This document shows positions 19,220 through 28,799 of a stretch of 59,839 nucleotides of DNA, one piece after another; positions within the stretch are counted from its first letter, which is position 1, and each line of letters opens with the position of its first letter. This DNA comes from Oscillatoriales cyanobacterium RM2_1_1 (GTDB lineage: Bacteria; Cyanobacteriota; Cyanobacteriia; Cyanobacteriales; Microcoleaceae): positions 1 to 59,839 of the forward strand of contig JAAURB010000021.1 in NCBI GenBank assembly GCA_012033335.1, written 5' to 3'. The notes below the pieces were generated by a model. It was not told where the DNA came from. It worked only from the letters and a program-made list of their open reading frames with translations, and searched no databases. The translations under genes and the position numbers were made by a program.

Positions 19220-19518
19220 TCTTCTTTCATCTCATAGGAAGGACAGTCCTGGCATGGCCCCTGGGGATTGACCGCACAGCGAATCTGGGAAGAGCGGGCG
19301 TTATATTTGCAGGTGATGTCTCCAATCAAAAACCCAACCCCCTCAACATACCGAGTATCGGGGGGAAAGTAACGCATTTGCCAGCGCGGACTGACAATTG
19401 ATCGTCCAGACAGGTCAAATTCCTGCACCCACTGGGATTCCGCGCGACGACGTAGCCACCAATAAACCAGGGAGGGGGTCAGACTTAAGACAAAAATAAT
19501 GATCGTTTTAGTCAGCAC
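19216..19518 (-). CDS. Small cyanobacterial protein, DUF6464-like
   Basis: 100 residues. N-terminal transmembrane helix (TIIIFVLSLTPSLVYWWL) with a basic flank, then a soluble part with FPPDTRYVEGVGFLIGDITC, KYNARSSQIRCAVNPQGPC and QDCPSYE. The DTRYVEGVGxxIGDITCxYNARS and RCAVNPxGPCxxC motifs are, as I remember them, the hallmark of DUF6464, a family restricted to cyanobacteria. The conserved cysteines could bind a metal or form disulfides. Function unknown. Confidence 0.65.
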   Translation of the reverse strand: MLTKTIIIFVLSLTPSLVYWWLRRRAESQWVQEFDLSGRSIVSPRWQMRYFPPDTRYVEGVGFLIGDITCKYNARSSQIRCAVNPQGPCQDCPSYEMKED

Positions 19519-19660
19519 TGGATAGTCAATCGTTCAAATTCTGATTCAGTTTGAGAATTTTACAAATTCAATTCAAATCTAATTCAATCAAATTTAAGTT
19601 ATAGCATTTCCAGACTTGAGCCTGGGGCTAGACATTATGATCAGCCCTACGTTCCCTATT

Positions 19661-20503
19661 CTATGACCCCGAACGCAATAGCCAGAACCCGCTATAGGTC
19701 ACACCCGAATCATCGGGCTGAACCAGAAGAAAATGTAAACCCTGAGCATTCTGGCGGCGATACTGATAACTGCGGGCCGCTGCTGCCATCTCATCATCCG
19801 CAAATGTCACTAATACCCATCGCTCCACTAGTCCAGCTTCTAAAACCAATCCATCTGGAGAACCGGGAATATAATCCAGGGTAGCGGGTTGGGTGGACTG
19901 CAACCATTGCGCCACCCGTCGAGACTGCCGACCCCCATCAATAATTACCCCTGGAACGGGAACCGTTGAAGCCAGGCCCAACCTCAAGGGCAGCAGGGAT
20001 TCTGGCATTTCCAGAATCGGAATTGGACGAGCCCCAACGCTATCAATCAATGCTCCCGCCGGTAAATGGGCAAACCGCCAGCGATCGCCCCAAAGATTTT
20101 CGGGTAGGGGGACTGGGGGGGGACGATCCAGGGCTAGGGGATCATAGGGCTCTCCCGTATAGCCTTCTCGTTGTTGATAGATCTGAACTCGCTCTCGGAG
20201 CAACTGCTTCAGGAAGTCCGTGTGGCGATTGGGGTAGATGGGAATTTCCAGAATCTTGCCCGCTGCGGCAATCAAATTCAAAGCTGGTGGGCGAAACACC
20301 TCAATCCGCTCAGGTCGTTGTCCCTGAGCGGCGATCGCCGCCTGAAATTGTTGAACCAGCCAATCAAGCTTCACCGCAGACTGGGGACAAAAGGCAGCAA
20401 ATTCAAAGGAGTCCTCCGGATCGCAAATCAGCAATTCCCATAGGGGTTGCCGGGTGGAGTCCTGTAGGGGACGACGGTAACAATCAGCCTGCCAGATCAG
20501 CAT
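19661..20503 (-). CDS. Tab2/Atab2-family RNA-binding protein
   Basis: 280 residues, the normal size for the family. Recognisable segments are MLIWQADCYRRPL, PLWELLICDP, ERIEVFRPPALNLI, PIYPNRHTDFL, LPENLWGDRWRFAHLPAG, IPILEMPESLLPLRLGL and GLVLEAGLVERWVLVTF. In Chlamydomonas and Arabidopsis the homologues bind psaB mRNA and are needed for photosystem I translation. The cyanobacterial role is presumed related. It is a soluble protein that stands alone. Confidence 0.85.
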   Translation of the reverse strand: MLIWQADCYRRPLQDSTRQPLWELLICDPEDSFEFAAFCPQSAVKLDWLVQQFQAAIAAQGQRPERIEVFRPPALNLIAAAGKILEIPIYPNRHTDFLKQLLRERVQIYQQREGYTGEPYDPLALDRPPPVPLPENLWGDRWRFAHLPAGALIDSVGARPIPILEMPESLLPLRLGLASTVPVPGVIIDGGRQSRRVAQWLQSTQPATLDYIPGSPDGLVLEAGLVERWVLVTFADDEMAAAARSYQYRRQNAQGLHFLLVQPDDSGVTYSGFWLLRSGS

Positions 20504-20746
20504 GAACTATAACACTCTTATTTGGATTCAAATATATTCAAATTGGCATGATCAATGGCGAGAAAGGGGTTTGAGGACACTGCCCTTTGTGATTACTATA
20601 TATCTTCGGGATCGCAGAAATTTCAATTCAGATATAATCTCATCGGGACAGAGAGTGACACTTTAGCAAACCTGCACTGTCTTCTACATGACACTTTCAA
20701 AATATCGTTATGATTTCTTTAATATACCAATTCTCTTGATTGCGCT

Positions 20747-22030
20747 ATGAATCCTGCTCTGACACAATTCGGCGATCGCATGTCTCACCTGACTGGAGTG
20801 CGGGCGATCATGAAGGACATTATTGAAACGCTGAAGTCAGGGAATCGGCAGGATTTCATCAATCTTAGTGCAGGGAATCCAGTCATTCTAGCCAAAGTAG
20901 AAGCCCTCTGGCGGGACTGCACCCTACAGCTTTTATCCTCTCCAGAATATGGCGAAGTGGTCTGTCGCTACGGTTCTAGTCAGGGCTATCAACCCCTGAT
21001 CAACGTAATTGTAGAAGACTTTAATTCCCGCTATGATCTGAATTTGAGCGATCGCAATGTCTTGATCACTCCCGGTAGCCAGTCGATTTATTTCTATGCC
21101 GCTAATGCTTTCGGCGGTTACACCCAGGACGGGGCCCTGAAAAAGATTGTTCTGCCCCTGAGTCCTGACTATACCGGCTACGGCGGAGTGAGTTTGTTTC
21201 CGGAAGCGGTGATGGCCTATCAACCCGCCCTGGAGATTGATGCTATCAATCATTCTTTCAAATACCGCCCTGATTTTGACCAGTTAGAAATCGATGAAAC
21301 TACGGGTTGTGTAATATTTTCTCGGCCCTGCAACCCCAGCGGTAATGTCTTGAGCGATGAAGAGGTGCGAAAAATTGCCGCCATGGCAGTTCCCCATAAC
21401 GTGCCCGTATTTGTTGATTCAGCCTATGCTCCTCCATTTCCCGCTCTGAACTTTACGGAAATGAATCCGGTATTTGGGGAGAATATTGTCCATTGCCTCA
21501 GCCTATCTAAAGCTGGATTGCCGGGGGAACGCCTGGGAATAGCCATTGGCCCAGAGCGGATTATTCAAATTCTAGAAGCGTTTCAGACAAACCTGTGTAT
21601 TCACTCAGCTCGTTACGGTCAGGCAATAGCCGCTCGGGCTATTGGATCGGGAGCGTTGTCAGAGATTTCAGCCGACATTATTCGTCCCTACTATCAAAGC
21701 AAGTTCACGGTGTTAGAAACAACCCTAAATCAGGTGATGCCTGAGGAGTTACCCTGGTTTCTCCATCGGGGGGAAGGGGCAATTTTTGGCTGGATGTGGT
21801 TTCAGGACTTACCCATTACTGATTGGGAACTCTATCAACAGCTCAAGGAAGCCGGGGTGATTGTGGTTCCCGGCAGTCCATTTTTCCCAGGTTTGTCTGG
21901 TTCCTGGCCCCATCAACAACAGTGTATTCGGATTAGCTTGACGGCAGAGGATGATGAAATTGCCCGGGGAATGCAGCAGCTTGCCCAGGTGGTCGAGCAG
22001 GTTTACCGCAAGGTTCTGGTCAAGACTTAG
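20747..22030 (+). CDS. avtA: Valine--pyruvate transaminase-type PLP aminotransferase
   Basis: 427-residue fold-type I aminotransferase. Visible motifs are INLSAGNPVIL, RYGSSQGYQPLIN, ITPGSQSIYFYAANAF, PCNPSGNVLSDEE, the PLP-contacting Asp in PVFVDSAYAPPFPAL, and the Schiff-base Lys in HCLSLSKAGLPGERLG. It is closest to AvtA, which exchanges amino groups between valine and pyruvate or alanine. Substrate specificity cannot be read from sequence. Convergent with the large membrane hydrolase gene, 21 bp apart. Confidence 0.85.
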   Translation: MNPALTQFGDRMSHLTGVRAIMKDIIETLKSGNRQDFINLSAGNPVILAKVEALWRDCTLQLLSSPEYGEVVCRYGSSQGYQPLINVIVEDFNSRYDLNLSDRNVLITPGSQSIYFYAANAFGGYTQDGALKKIVLPLSPDYTGYGGVSLFPEAVMAYQPALEIDAINHSFKYRPDFDQLEIDETTGCVIFSRPCNPSGNVLSDEEVRKIAAMAVPHNVPVFVDSAYAPPFPALNFTEMNPVFGENIVHCLSLSKAGLPGERLGIAIGPERIIQILEAFQTNLCIHSARYGQAIAARAIGSGALSEISADIIRPYYQSKFTVLETTLNQVMPEELPWFLHRGEGAIFGWMWFQDLPITDWELYQQLKEAGVIVVPGSPFFPGLSGSWPHQQQCIRISLTAEDDEIARGMQQLAQVVEQVYRKVLVKT

Positions 22031-22051
22031 GCATGTCTATCAAAAACTGCA

Positions 22052-25000
22052 TCAAAGGCGAGTCGGGGCAATCGGCTCAATATTCGGATCAATCCCGCCG
22101 ATCTGATTAGTTCGTAATACCCAAACCCTAGCACCATACTTTAAAAACGTTTTGACAATGGTATCGCTAGACAGTCGCGGGAACATTGTCCGCCAGCTCC
22201 CCAACCCAGCTAACAAATTTCGTAGGGGTTGATCCTCTAGAGTGCTGCCCAGGTTATACTCATTGTCTTCCCAGTCCGAACGGGGGCCTCCAAAGGCTTC
22301 CAGTTTGGACTCCAGGGCTTTTCCGAGGTCAAATAACTGCGCTAAGCGTTGTTCCTGATTCTCTCCCCCATTGAACAGGGCTTGAGCCACCTCAGGATTG
22401 TTTTGAACGTAGCGGCGACTCAATTGAATACTGGCAAATAGGGCCCGGTTGGAGTCCTGAGAGCAGTTATTCGCTGGCCCCACATAGGTTCCTCCCGTAC
22501 CATCTCCAATTCGGTAACGAGAGGTCATGACTTCCAATTGCCGCACCATAGCATCCAGGGGAGAAACTTGCTGGCCATTCAGGTCATAGTTCCCGGTGAA
22601 AATATCCAGCTTGATCAGCAAGTCACAGGTGGGACGCACCCCAACCCAGCCAAACTGGCGATCGCCCAGATACCTTGACCAGTGCAACACTCCAGCCACC
22701 AGTCCATCAGTGTTATGGGTATAGACCTGATAGTAACGAGTGTCAAACCGCAATTCATTGGTTAAGGGCTCTCGAATCACCTCCGCCAGTCCATAGGCAA
22801 AGTGGCCAAAGAAGATCGGCGTAGCCGCAGCAGGCTCTTTTTTATTGCCCCCAATTCCCCCGTAAGTGTGGACAACGAGGGCGAGATCGCCCACCTGCCA
22901 TTGATCAATCGCCGCTTGAATTCCAGTTTCTTGGGGATGGAGCAGCACTGAGCTGATTTTACCCTTTTGGGCTACGATATCTGCCCAGGACTGGTTGCGA
23001 ATATAGTTGTATCCTGGTTTCGCGCCGAATATTACCTCTTGGGGTTGGAGGGTGAGGAGGGCGCGAGGGGCAAGGGACTGCACCACAAATTGCCCCCCTG
23101 AATTCTGAGCCCCATAAATGTACCAACCCTGTTCATTCAGGGCTACTGTGTCCAGATTGTGAGTTGTGGACGGGAAACAGCCATTCTCATCTGCGACGAT
23201 CTGAGGCAAACAGACAATCTCTTCTAGACCATCGAACTGACGGGACGCTTGATTAAAGTGACGTATCCGGAACTGTTCAGAGCCAAGGGCTTCAACAAAC
23301 TGCACCACACCGTAATACCGACCTGTAATCTGGACAGGTTGATAGTAAATCTGGAGAATCGGGTCAGGCCCATGGACAATTACATCCCCGGTCAACATGA
23401 CGATCAGATCATCCTCAGGACGGGAACCCGCCAGGGATTCCAGGGGGCCGACCCGTTGCCAATGGTTGACCCGATGGGGATGCACCAGACCCCCATACTT
23501 GCTGGTATATTCGGCATCGGCGCTAAAGTGAACATCCTTCGTCACTACGGTCACAAATTTTTTCACCCAGGGATCGTCGGCCCAGCGTAACTTTACGACT
23601 TTTCCAATCAAATCCTGATAGGCAGCCGGGGCGTAATGAACCTCAAACCATACCCCACGAACCTGTTGACGCTCCTCAAGCTTGGGCAGGATCAGTCGCC
23701 CCATCCATTCACCGATGGGTTGATAGCAGTTTAAATCAACGGTTTGGTGAATCGGATAGAACTCAGGACGAGTAAACTCCGCCATTTTATAACGGGCATA
23801 GTTACTTAATTTCCGAGGAATGGATTGATCAGTGACTAATAATCTTCCCTCTAAAACCGCCAGGATCACTTCAATCGTGTGTTGGAGATTGCTGCGACCA
23901 TCGGGAAGAAAAGCTTCCGGATCCATCATGCCCCCCGGAACCTGATGTCCCATCGGCCCCAACGAAAAATGGTAATCTTGCCCTTGCGTTTGGCCCGGTT
24001 CCAGTAGGATAGGGGAAAAATTTTCCAGCGTCCTGGATAGATAATCGGGCCAATCTGTTCGACACTATCTTGATCTCCCACCAGATGATAAAGATGCTCC
24101 AACTTCAAAAAGTTGTTGTTAGCGCTCATCACTCCCCCCAGGGAAATTGCCTCAATCGGGGCTCCCATCGCCCGTTTCAGATAGGGAGCCGCCGCCACTG
24201 ACATCTCTCCGCCGCCACTATAGCCGATCAGGGTAATGGGAATTCCGCTCCCCGGACGATAACCCTGCTGAATCAAGCCATCGTAGAGAACTTGAGCAAT
24301 TCCCTGGTTATAAATTGGGCCATAACGTTTATCCGCCGAAACCGCCACGATGAAAACATTTCGCAGGTTCAAAAACAGTCCGAGTAAAGCGGTGGGATTG
24401 GTAAACCGCATTTTGTCGGCCAACCGCCAGACAAAAGCCAGGGGACGATCCTGATCCAAAGGTTTATTCAACACGGAATACATCATCAGCCCCTGGATTA
24501 GCTTCATATCCCTAGGCAAGGCGGGTTCTAATGTGTCTAAAAACTCTTCAACATCTGGAGTGTAGGTCTCCCCAGACTGGCCAATGCCATCTAGATAGAC
24601 AATGAAGCGACTGATATCTACATCTTCGACAGACTGAGATAATGCTTGTCCATTAGCAGTCTCCGACCTAAAACCGGTGCCTACGGTCTCCACCTCATCC
24701 CCGTACCAGCCCGCCCACCAACCCAAAGTTTCCAGAGGGGCAAGCAACCCTGCAAACACGGTCGCCACCACCCCAATCCAGGTGAGATTGAACAACAGTT
24801 GTAAAATTCTAGGCCAGCCATCAAAAAATCTAGACACGTTCATCCGCAACGGTCGCAACAAAACCGCGATCGCCACAAACAAAATCACCATCCCAATCAG
24901 GGAAAATCCTAGCTTCACCAGGTGAGGAATTTTGCCCGTGCGTTGATTAAGTTGCACTAGCGGATCGTCTGGGCTGGCGGTCTGAAGGATGCAGTTTTGA

Positions 25001-25815
25001 AAAGGATTTGCTAAGCTTGCGGCTCCTGAGGCTGCTTCTACCGTAAAACCTTGAGCCATCGTCTGGGCCATCGTCTGGGCTACAGTCTGAGCCGATTCTC
25101 GGTGAGAGCGATTGGCCGCCTGCATGAACTGCTGCACCTCCGGTAGGGTTTCCTGAGTGGCCTGGGCCATAGGAGTTGAAACATCCCACAGACTGGTTTG
25201 TACCCGTTCTCGGGCAGCACGACCTCGCACCAGTTCCACTCCAGCCGCCCGATCAGCAAGAGTTTTGTATAAACGGACAATTGGCTGTCCCAGGGTATTC
25301 TCTAGGAGCTGGAGCGTAAACCAACCCACCGCCACATAGCCAAAGGCTTTCCCGGCCCCAATCCCGGCTACAGCGGCAAACCCCACTACCATAGCCAGCA
25401 ACCGCCAGATAGACAATACATTTAAGATTGGTACCCCCAAATATGGCAATGCCCCCAAAAAACTGAAGAGCAGAGGAGCATAGCTAAATCCCAGTACTTT
25501 CACCAGGGTGAAAAAAGGCACGTTCACTGACCCAGGGAGTTGACAGACCAGCCAGGTACTAAAAACCAGAAACAGAAAACCGATGGTAAACAATATCGCA
25601 TTCACCAACAAGCTAAATAAAAACCGTCCCGGCTTAACTTGATTGATAAATAAAATAATACTGTGGCCAATTCCCAGGGACAATTCTGCCAGCAAGACAA
25701 TAACAAGTGCAGGGATCACTTTCGGCAAGCTAGCAATCTGCCGAAAGGCTTCGGGATCGAGGGTAAAAGCGCCCTCTACAAGCTGAGGCAAGGAATTGGC
25801 AGCAACTTCAAACAT
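22052..25815 (-). CDS. Large YIP1-like membrane / alpha-beta hydrolase protein (frameshifted at 23957-23960)
   Basis: A 1254-residue protein if one base is restored. Residues 1-175 form a multi-helix membrane domain resembling YIP1, about 180-300 is a cytoplasmic linker with VAQTMAQTMAQ repeats, and helices lie at about 303-322 and 335-360. An alpha/beta-hydrolase domain spans about 400-660 (FIVYLDGIGQS; nucleophile elbow LIGYSGGGEM, Ser533; Asp in HLVGDQDS). The first frame ends WGRWDIRFRGA. The shifted frame reads WGPMGHQVPGGMMDPEAFLP, supplying the triad His, then a roughly 600-residue C-terminal region with no family known to me (THNTDGLVAGVLHWSRYLGD, GDGTGGTYVGPANNCSQDSN). One more C in the run 23957-23960 rejoins them. 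Alternatively these are two genes overlapping by 37 bases. Confidence 0.7.
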
Positions 25816-25829
25816 ATTCTTTCCCTGGT

Positions 25830-27577
25830 TTAAGCGGAGTGATTTTTAGGGGGACGAATATACTTTGGCAGAAATGTGGCAATTAGAAAACAAACTACAG
25901 CTAAACTTAAGGCGACGAACAGAGAAGCACGAATCCCATCGATGGCCGAGGCTTGAATAATTTGTTCAAGGGCAGGCTGTACTTTCTCGGGCAGTTGGCT
26001 GAAGGCGGCCCGTCTTTCTTCTTTAGTATAGGTTTGAATGATCCGTTCTAGCCGATTGATGGCTTCCTGGCGTTGGGTGGGGGAGAATGTCTGATCCAGG
26101 ACGGTGAGAATCCGATCCACAATTCCCTGAGACGCAAATGCCACCAACAATGTCCCCAAAATTCCTCGCCCCAGAGAAATCGCCAGCCGTTGCATCGGGC
26201 TATAAATTCCGGTTCCTTCTGGTCTTTCCTGATGGGTTGTAGCCGAATAGGTTAAGGGGCCAATATAGGCCAGAAAAAACGCTGACCCGATTCCCATCGT
26301 CACTAGACCCGGAATCAGGTGAGCCACGGTTATGTCTATGTTCATGGCCCGGCGCAATAACCACAGTCCAGTCATTAATAGGGACAACCCAATGTAAATG
26401 TTGTACTTGGGGGGAATTTGATCATCAATCTTGATCACTAAAAACAGGGCCACTAAGACCACAATCATCGTCAAGTTGTAGGGCAATACTGCCATTGAGG
26501 TCTGGAAAGGGTTCAGAGGTAGCACAGTGGGGAGGAATTGATAAAGATTGAATTGCACCCCAGTGGTAATCAAGGTATGCAACATGGCGACGGTCAAACC
26601 GATGATAAACGTGCGTCGCCCCAGCAACCCCACTCGCACCAAAGGGGCTCCGGTTGCGTTTGCCTGTTGTCGTTGCCAGAACATCAGCAGCCCCAAACAA
26701 ACAGTTCCCACGGCAATTAAGGTTGGCACAATTGAAATAGCAAAGGGAGGAATCACTATTCCCATGATGGAAAAGACCTGCTTGGGAAACCACCAGCCAT
26801 ATTCTCCCCCCAGGCTGATCCCCATCAAAATCGATCCCAGCCCCAGCAGAGACAGCAATCCACCGACCCAGTCAATCGGTTTTTGCCGAACAACCCCAAT
26901 TGCCGGCAACTTCCTGGCTCCAATGGCAATGAACCCCAGAATCAATAGAGACGGCATAAACACCCACCGCCAGCCCACCTTAGAGGCAATCAATCCCCCG
27001 AGAATGGCTCCCGTCAGGCCCCCCAGGGTAGACAACAAAATCAAAATTAGATTGGTGCGTTTTTCTTCTTGGCCATCATAAATCAAGTCCATGATTGCCC
27101 AGGGGCGCTGACCAAAGGAGTTGCTGCCAATCCAGTTAGAAATGAAAAGCTTATCACCAATACCCCAATATTCTGACTCAGGGCCGTCCAGAGAATCCCA
27201 ATCCCATAAAAGGCCAAACCCGTCAGGAATACCCGATCTCGACCATAAAAACGACAAAGATTTTCGCAGGTGGGGGCAAAGGAAGCCGTTACCAAGGAAA
27301 ACAAGACAATCACAATCTGGATATAGCCCATACTCGAATCGAAATCTCGCACAATCAAAGGCATGATCGGGGGCATCACGCTGATATTGTAGGAAATCAC
27401 AAATAAGGTAAGGCAGAGGGCCCAAAAGGTGCTGCGCCTAAGGGCAATGGGGAATGAAGTTGAGGTCATGGCAACCAACTCAGTAACAATCGCCGGGGTA
27501 ATTGCCCCAACAATTTCTAGCAATTTTATCGCTTTCTGGAGCTTCTTTTGTAGGCGATCGCCCTTCAACCTGATCAT
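25830..27577 (-). CDS. MFS transporter, DHA2-like (frameshifted at 27102-27105)
   Basis: About 582 residues from the ATG at 27577 (AGGAA eight bases upstream); a start at 27469 (MTSTSFPIALRRSTFWALC) giving 545 is equally defensible. First frame: helices LCLTLFVISYNISV, FSLVTASFAPTC, FYGRDRVFLTGLAFYGIG and FSFLTGLAATPLVSAP, then it stops. The shifted frame continues WAIMDLIYDGQEEKRTNLIL, GGLTGAILGGLI and GWRWVFMPSLLIL, and on to about 12-14 helices in all. A large soluble loop (residues near 470-520) precedes the last helix. One extra C at the four-base run restores SAPWAIMDL. Drug/proton antiporter type; substrate unknown. It ends 14 bp before the large YIP1-hydrolase gene, so the two are probably co-transcribed. 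Confidence 0.8.
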
Positions 27578-27753
27578 CAAACTGATTCCTGCAAGTTCAC
27601 TATTACAAACCTGGTAAAATCCTCCGCTTCAAGCTATATCCCGACTTTGAAGGGTCACCGTTCAGGCTAAGGGATTAATCCAGGCCAAGACCGTTAACTC
27701 AGGGGTTACAGTAGGTTCTCAGAAAACTGGATGGCGCTTGGGAATCATGGTGA

Positions 27754-28223
27754 TTGAAGCGTTTGGGTTTTCCACGGTTCAAAAAGCCTAGAAGGACAAG
27801 GTCGTTTGTTTTCCCTCAGATGCTCAACAACTGCATCACTAGCGAAGGAATTAAGCTGCCTCAACTGGGCCTGGTGCAAGTTCGATGGTCGTGGGAAATC
27901 CCCGACCTGTTTGCGGTGAAGCAAGCCCGAATTGTTCGCAAAGCATCAGGTTACTTTGTCGTGCTTAGCCTTCAGGTCGATGTTGATATTCCCGCTATGA
28001 TGCCTTAGGGTCATCCGGTAGGAATTGATGTCGGACTTGAATATTTCCTCTCGACTTCAGACGGGGAACAAGTCAAGCGGCCCCGCTTTTTTGATGAACT
28101 GCACTGCAAGCTGAAATTGCTGCAACGCAGGCTCAAGAATCAGCAAAAAGGGTCAGCTAACGGCTGAAGCTTCAAAAAAAGATTGGGAAAGTGCATCAAC
28201 GCCTTGCTGATACTCGCATTTAG
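27754..28223 (+). pseudogene. tnpB: TnpB (IS200/IS605-type) remnant
   Basis: Three broken pieces of one TnpB. 27754-28008 reads KRLGFPRFKK, TRSFVFPQM and LPQLGLVQVRW to an in-frame TAG. The same frame then continues HPVGIDVGLEYFLSTSDG (RuvC-I Asp) and ELHCKLKLLQRRLKNQQKGS to a TGA at 28165-28167. A shifted frame gives LKLQKKIGKVHQRLADTRI to 28223. Both protein ends are missing, including the zinc ribbon and RuvC-II/III, so it is dead. It abuts the kinase fragment directly. Confidence 0.8.
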
Positions 28224-28791
28224 ATGGGATTGTAACCGGAGAAAAAGCTCAACAGTACTTGCGACGGGCTTGCCGCGAAACCGATGATCTGGCCCGTTTA
28301 GTTGAACAACTGCTGTTCCTGGCCCGGCCTGATGCGGGGCAACTGCAAATTAACCCTCAGACTGTTTCGCTGGTGGCGATCGCCCAGGAATGCCTCTCCC
28401 GTTTGGAATTGACGGCCCGTCATGTTGACCTGGATCTGGAATTGCTCACGGCCCCTGATCTGCCTCCGGTCTGGGTTGATCCAGAACTTACGGGACAGGC
28501 GGTATTGAACCTGATTGACAATGCCATTAAGTATGCCCCTGATAGCAGGTGATCCATGTAGAAGTGTTGCCTGCTATCCAACACGATCAGCATCACTACG
28601 TACCGTTACAGGTGCGGGATCAGGGTATGGGGATTCAACCTGAGGAAATTGAGCAGGTGACCCAACGTTTTTACCGTACCAGTACCGCTCGACCCCGAGG
28701 GGGTTTTGGCCTGGGACTGGCGATCGCGGCGGAAGTGTGTCATCTCCAGGGAGGCATCCCATCATTTAAATTACAGGTAAATTACAGGTAA
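28223..28791 (+). pseudogene. Histidine kinase C-terminal remnant
   Basis: Only the end of a sensor kinase remains: the helix after the phosphoacceptor (QYLRRACRETDDLARLVEQL, LFLARPDAGQ), then the ATPase N box NLIDNAIKYAPDS, G1 QVRDQGMGI, F box FYRTSTARP and G2 GFGLGLAIA. The His-containing start is absent, replaced by TnpB debris, and the 3' end stops at HLQGG and runs into an 11-bp tandem repeat. It is also frameshifted at about 28547-28550 (one G restores DSRVIHVEV). Not expected to be functional. Confidence 0.8.
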
Positions 28792-28799
28792 ATTACAGG
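28767..28799. repeat. 11-bp tandem repeat, three copies
   Basis: TAAATTACAGG is repeated three times without interruption. The repeat spans the 3' end of the kinase remnant and the stop codon of the serine hydrolase gene on the other strand (28793-28795). Confidence 0.85.
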
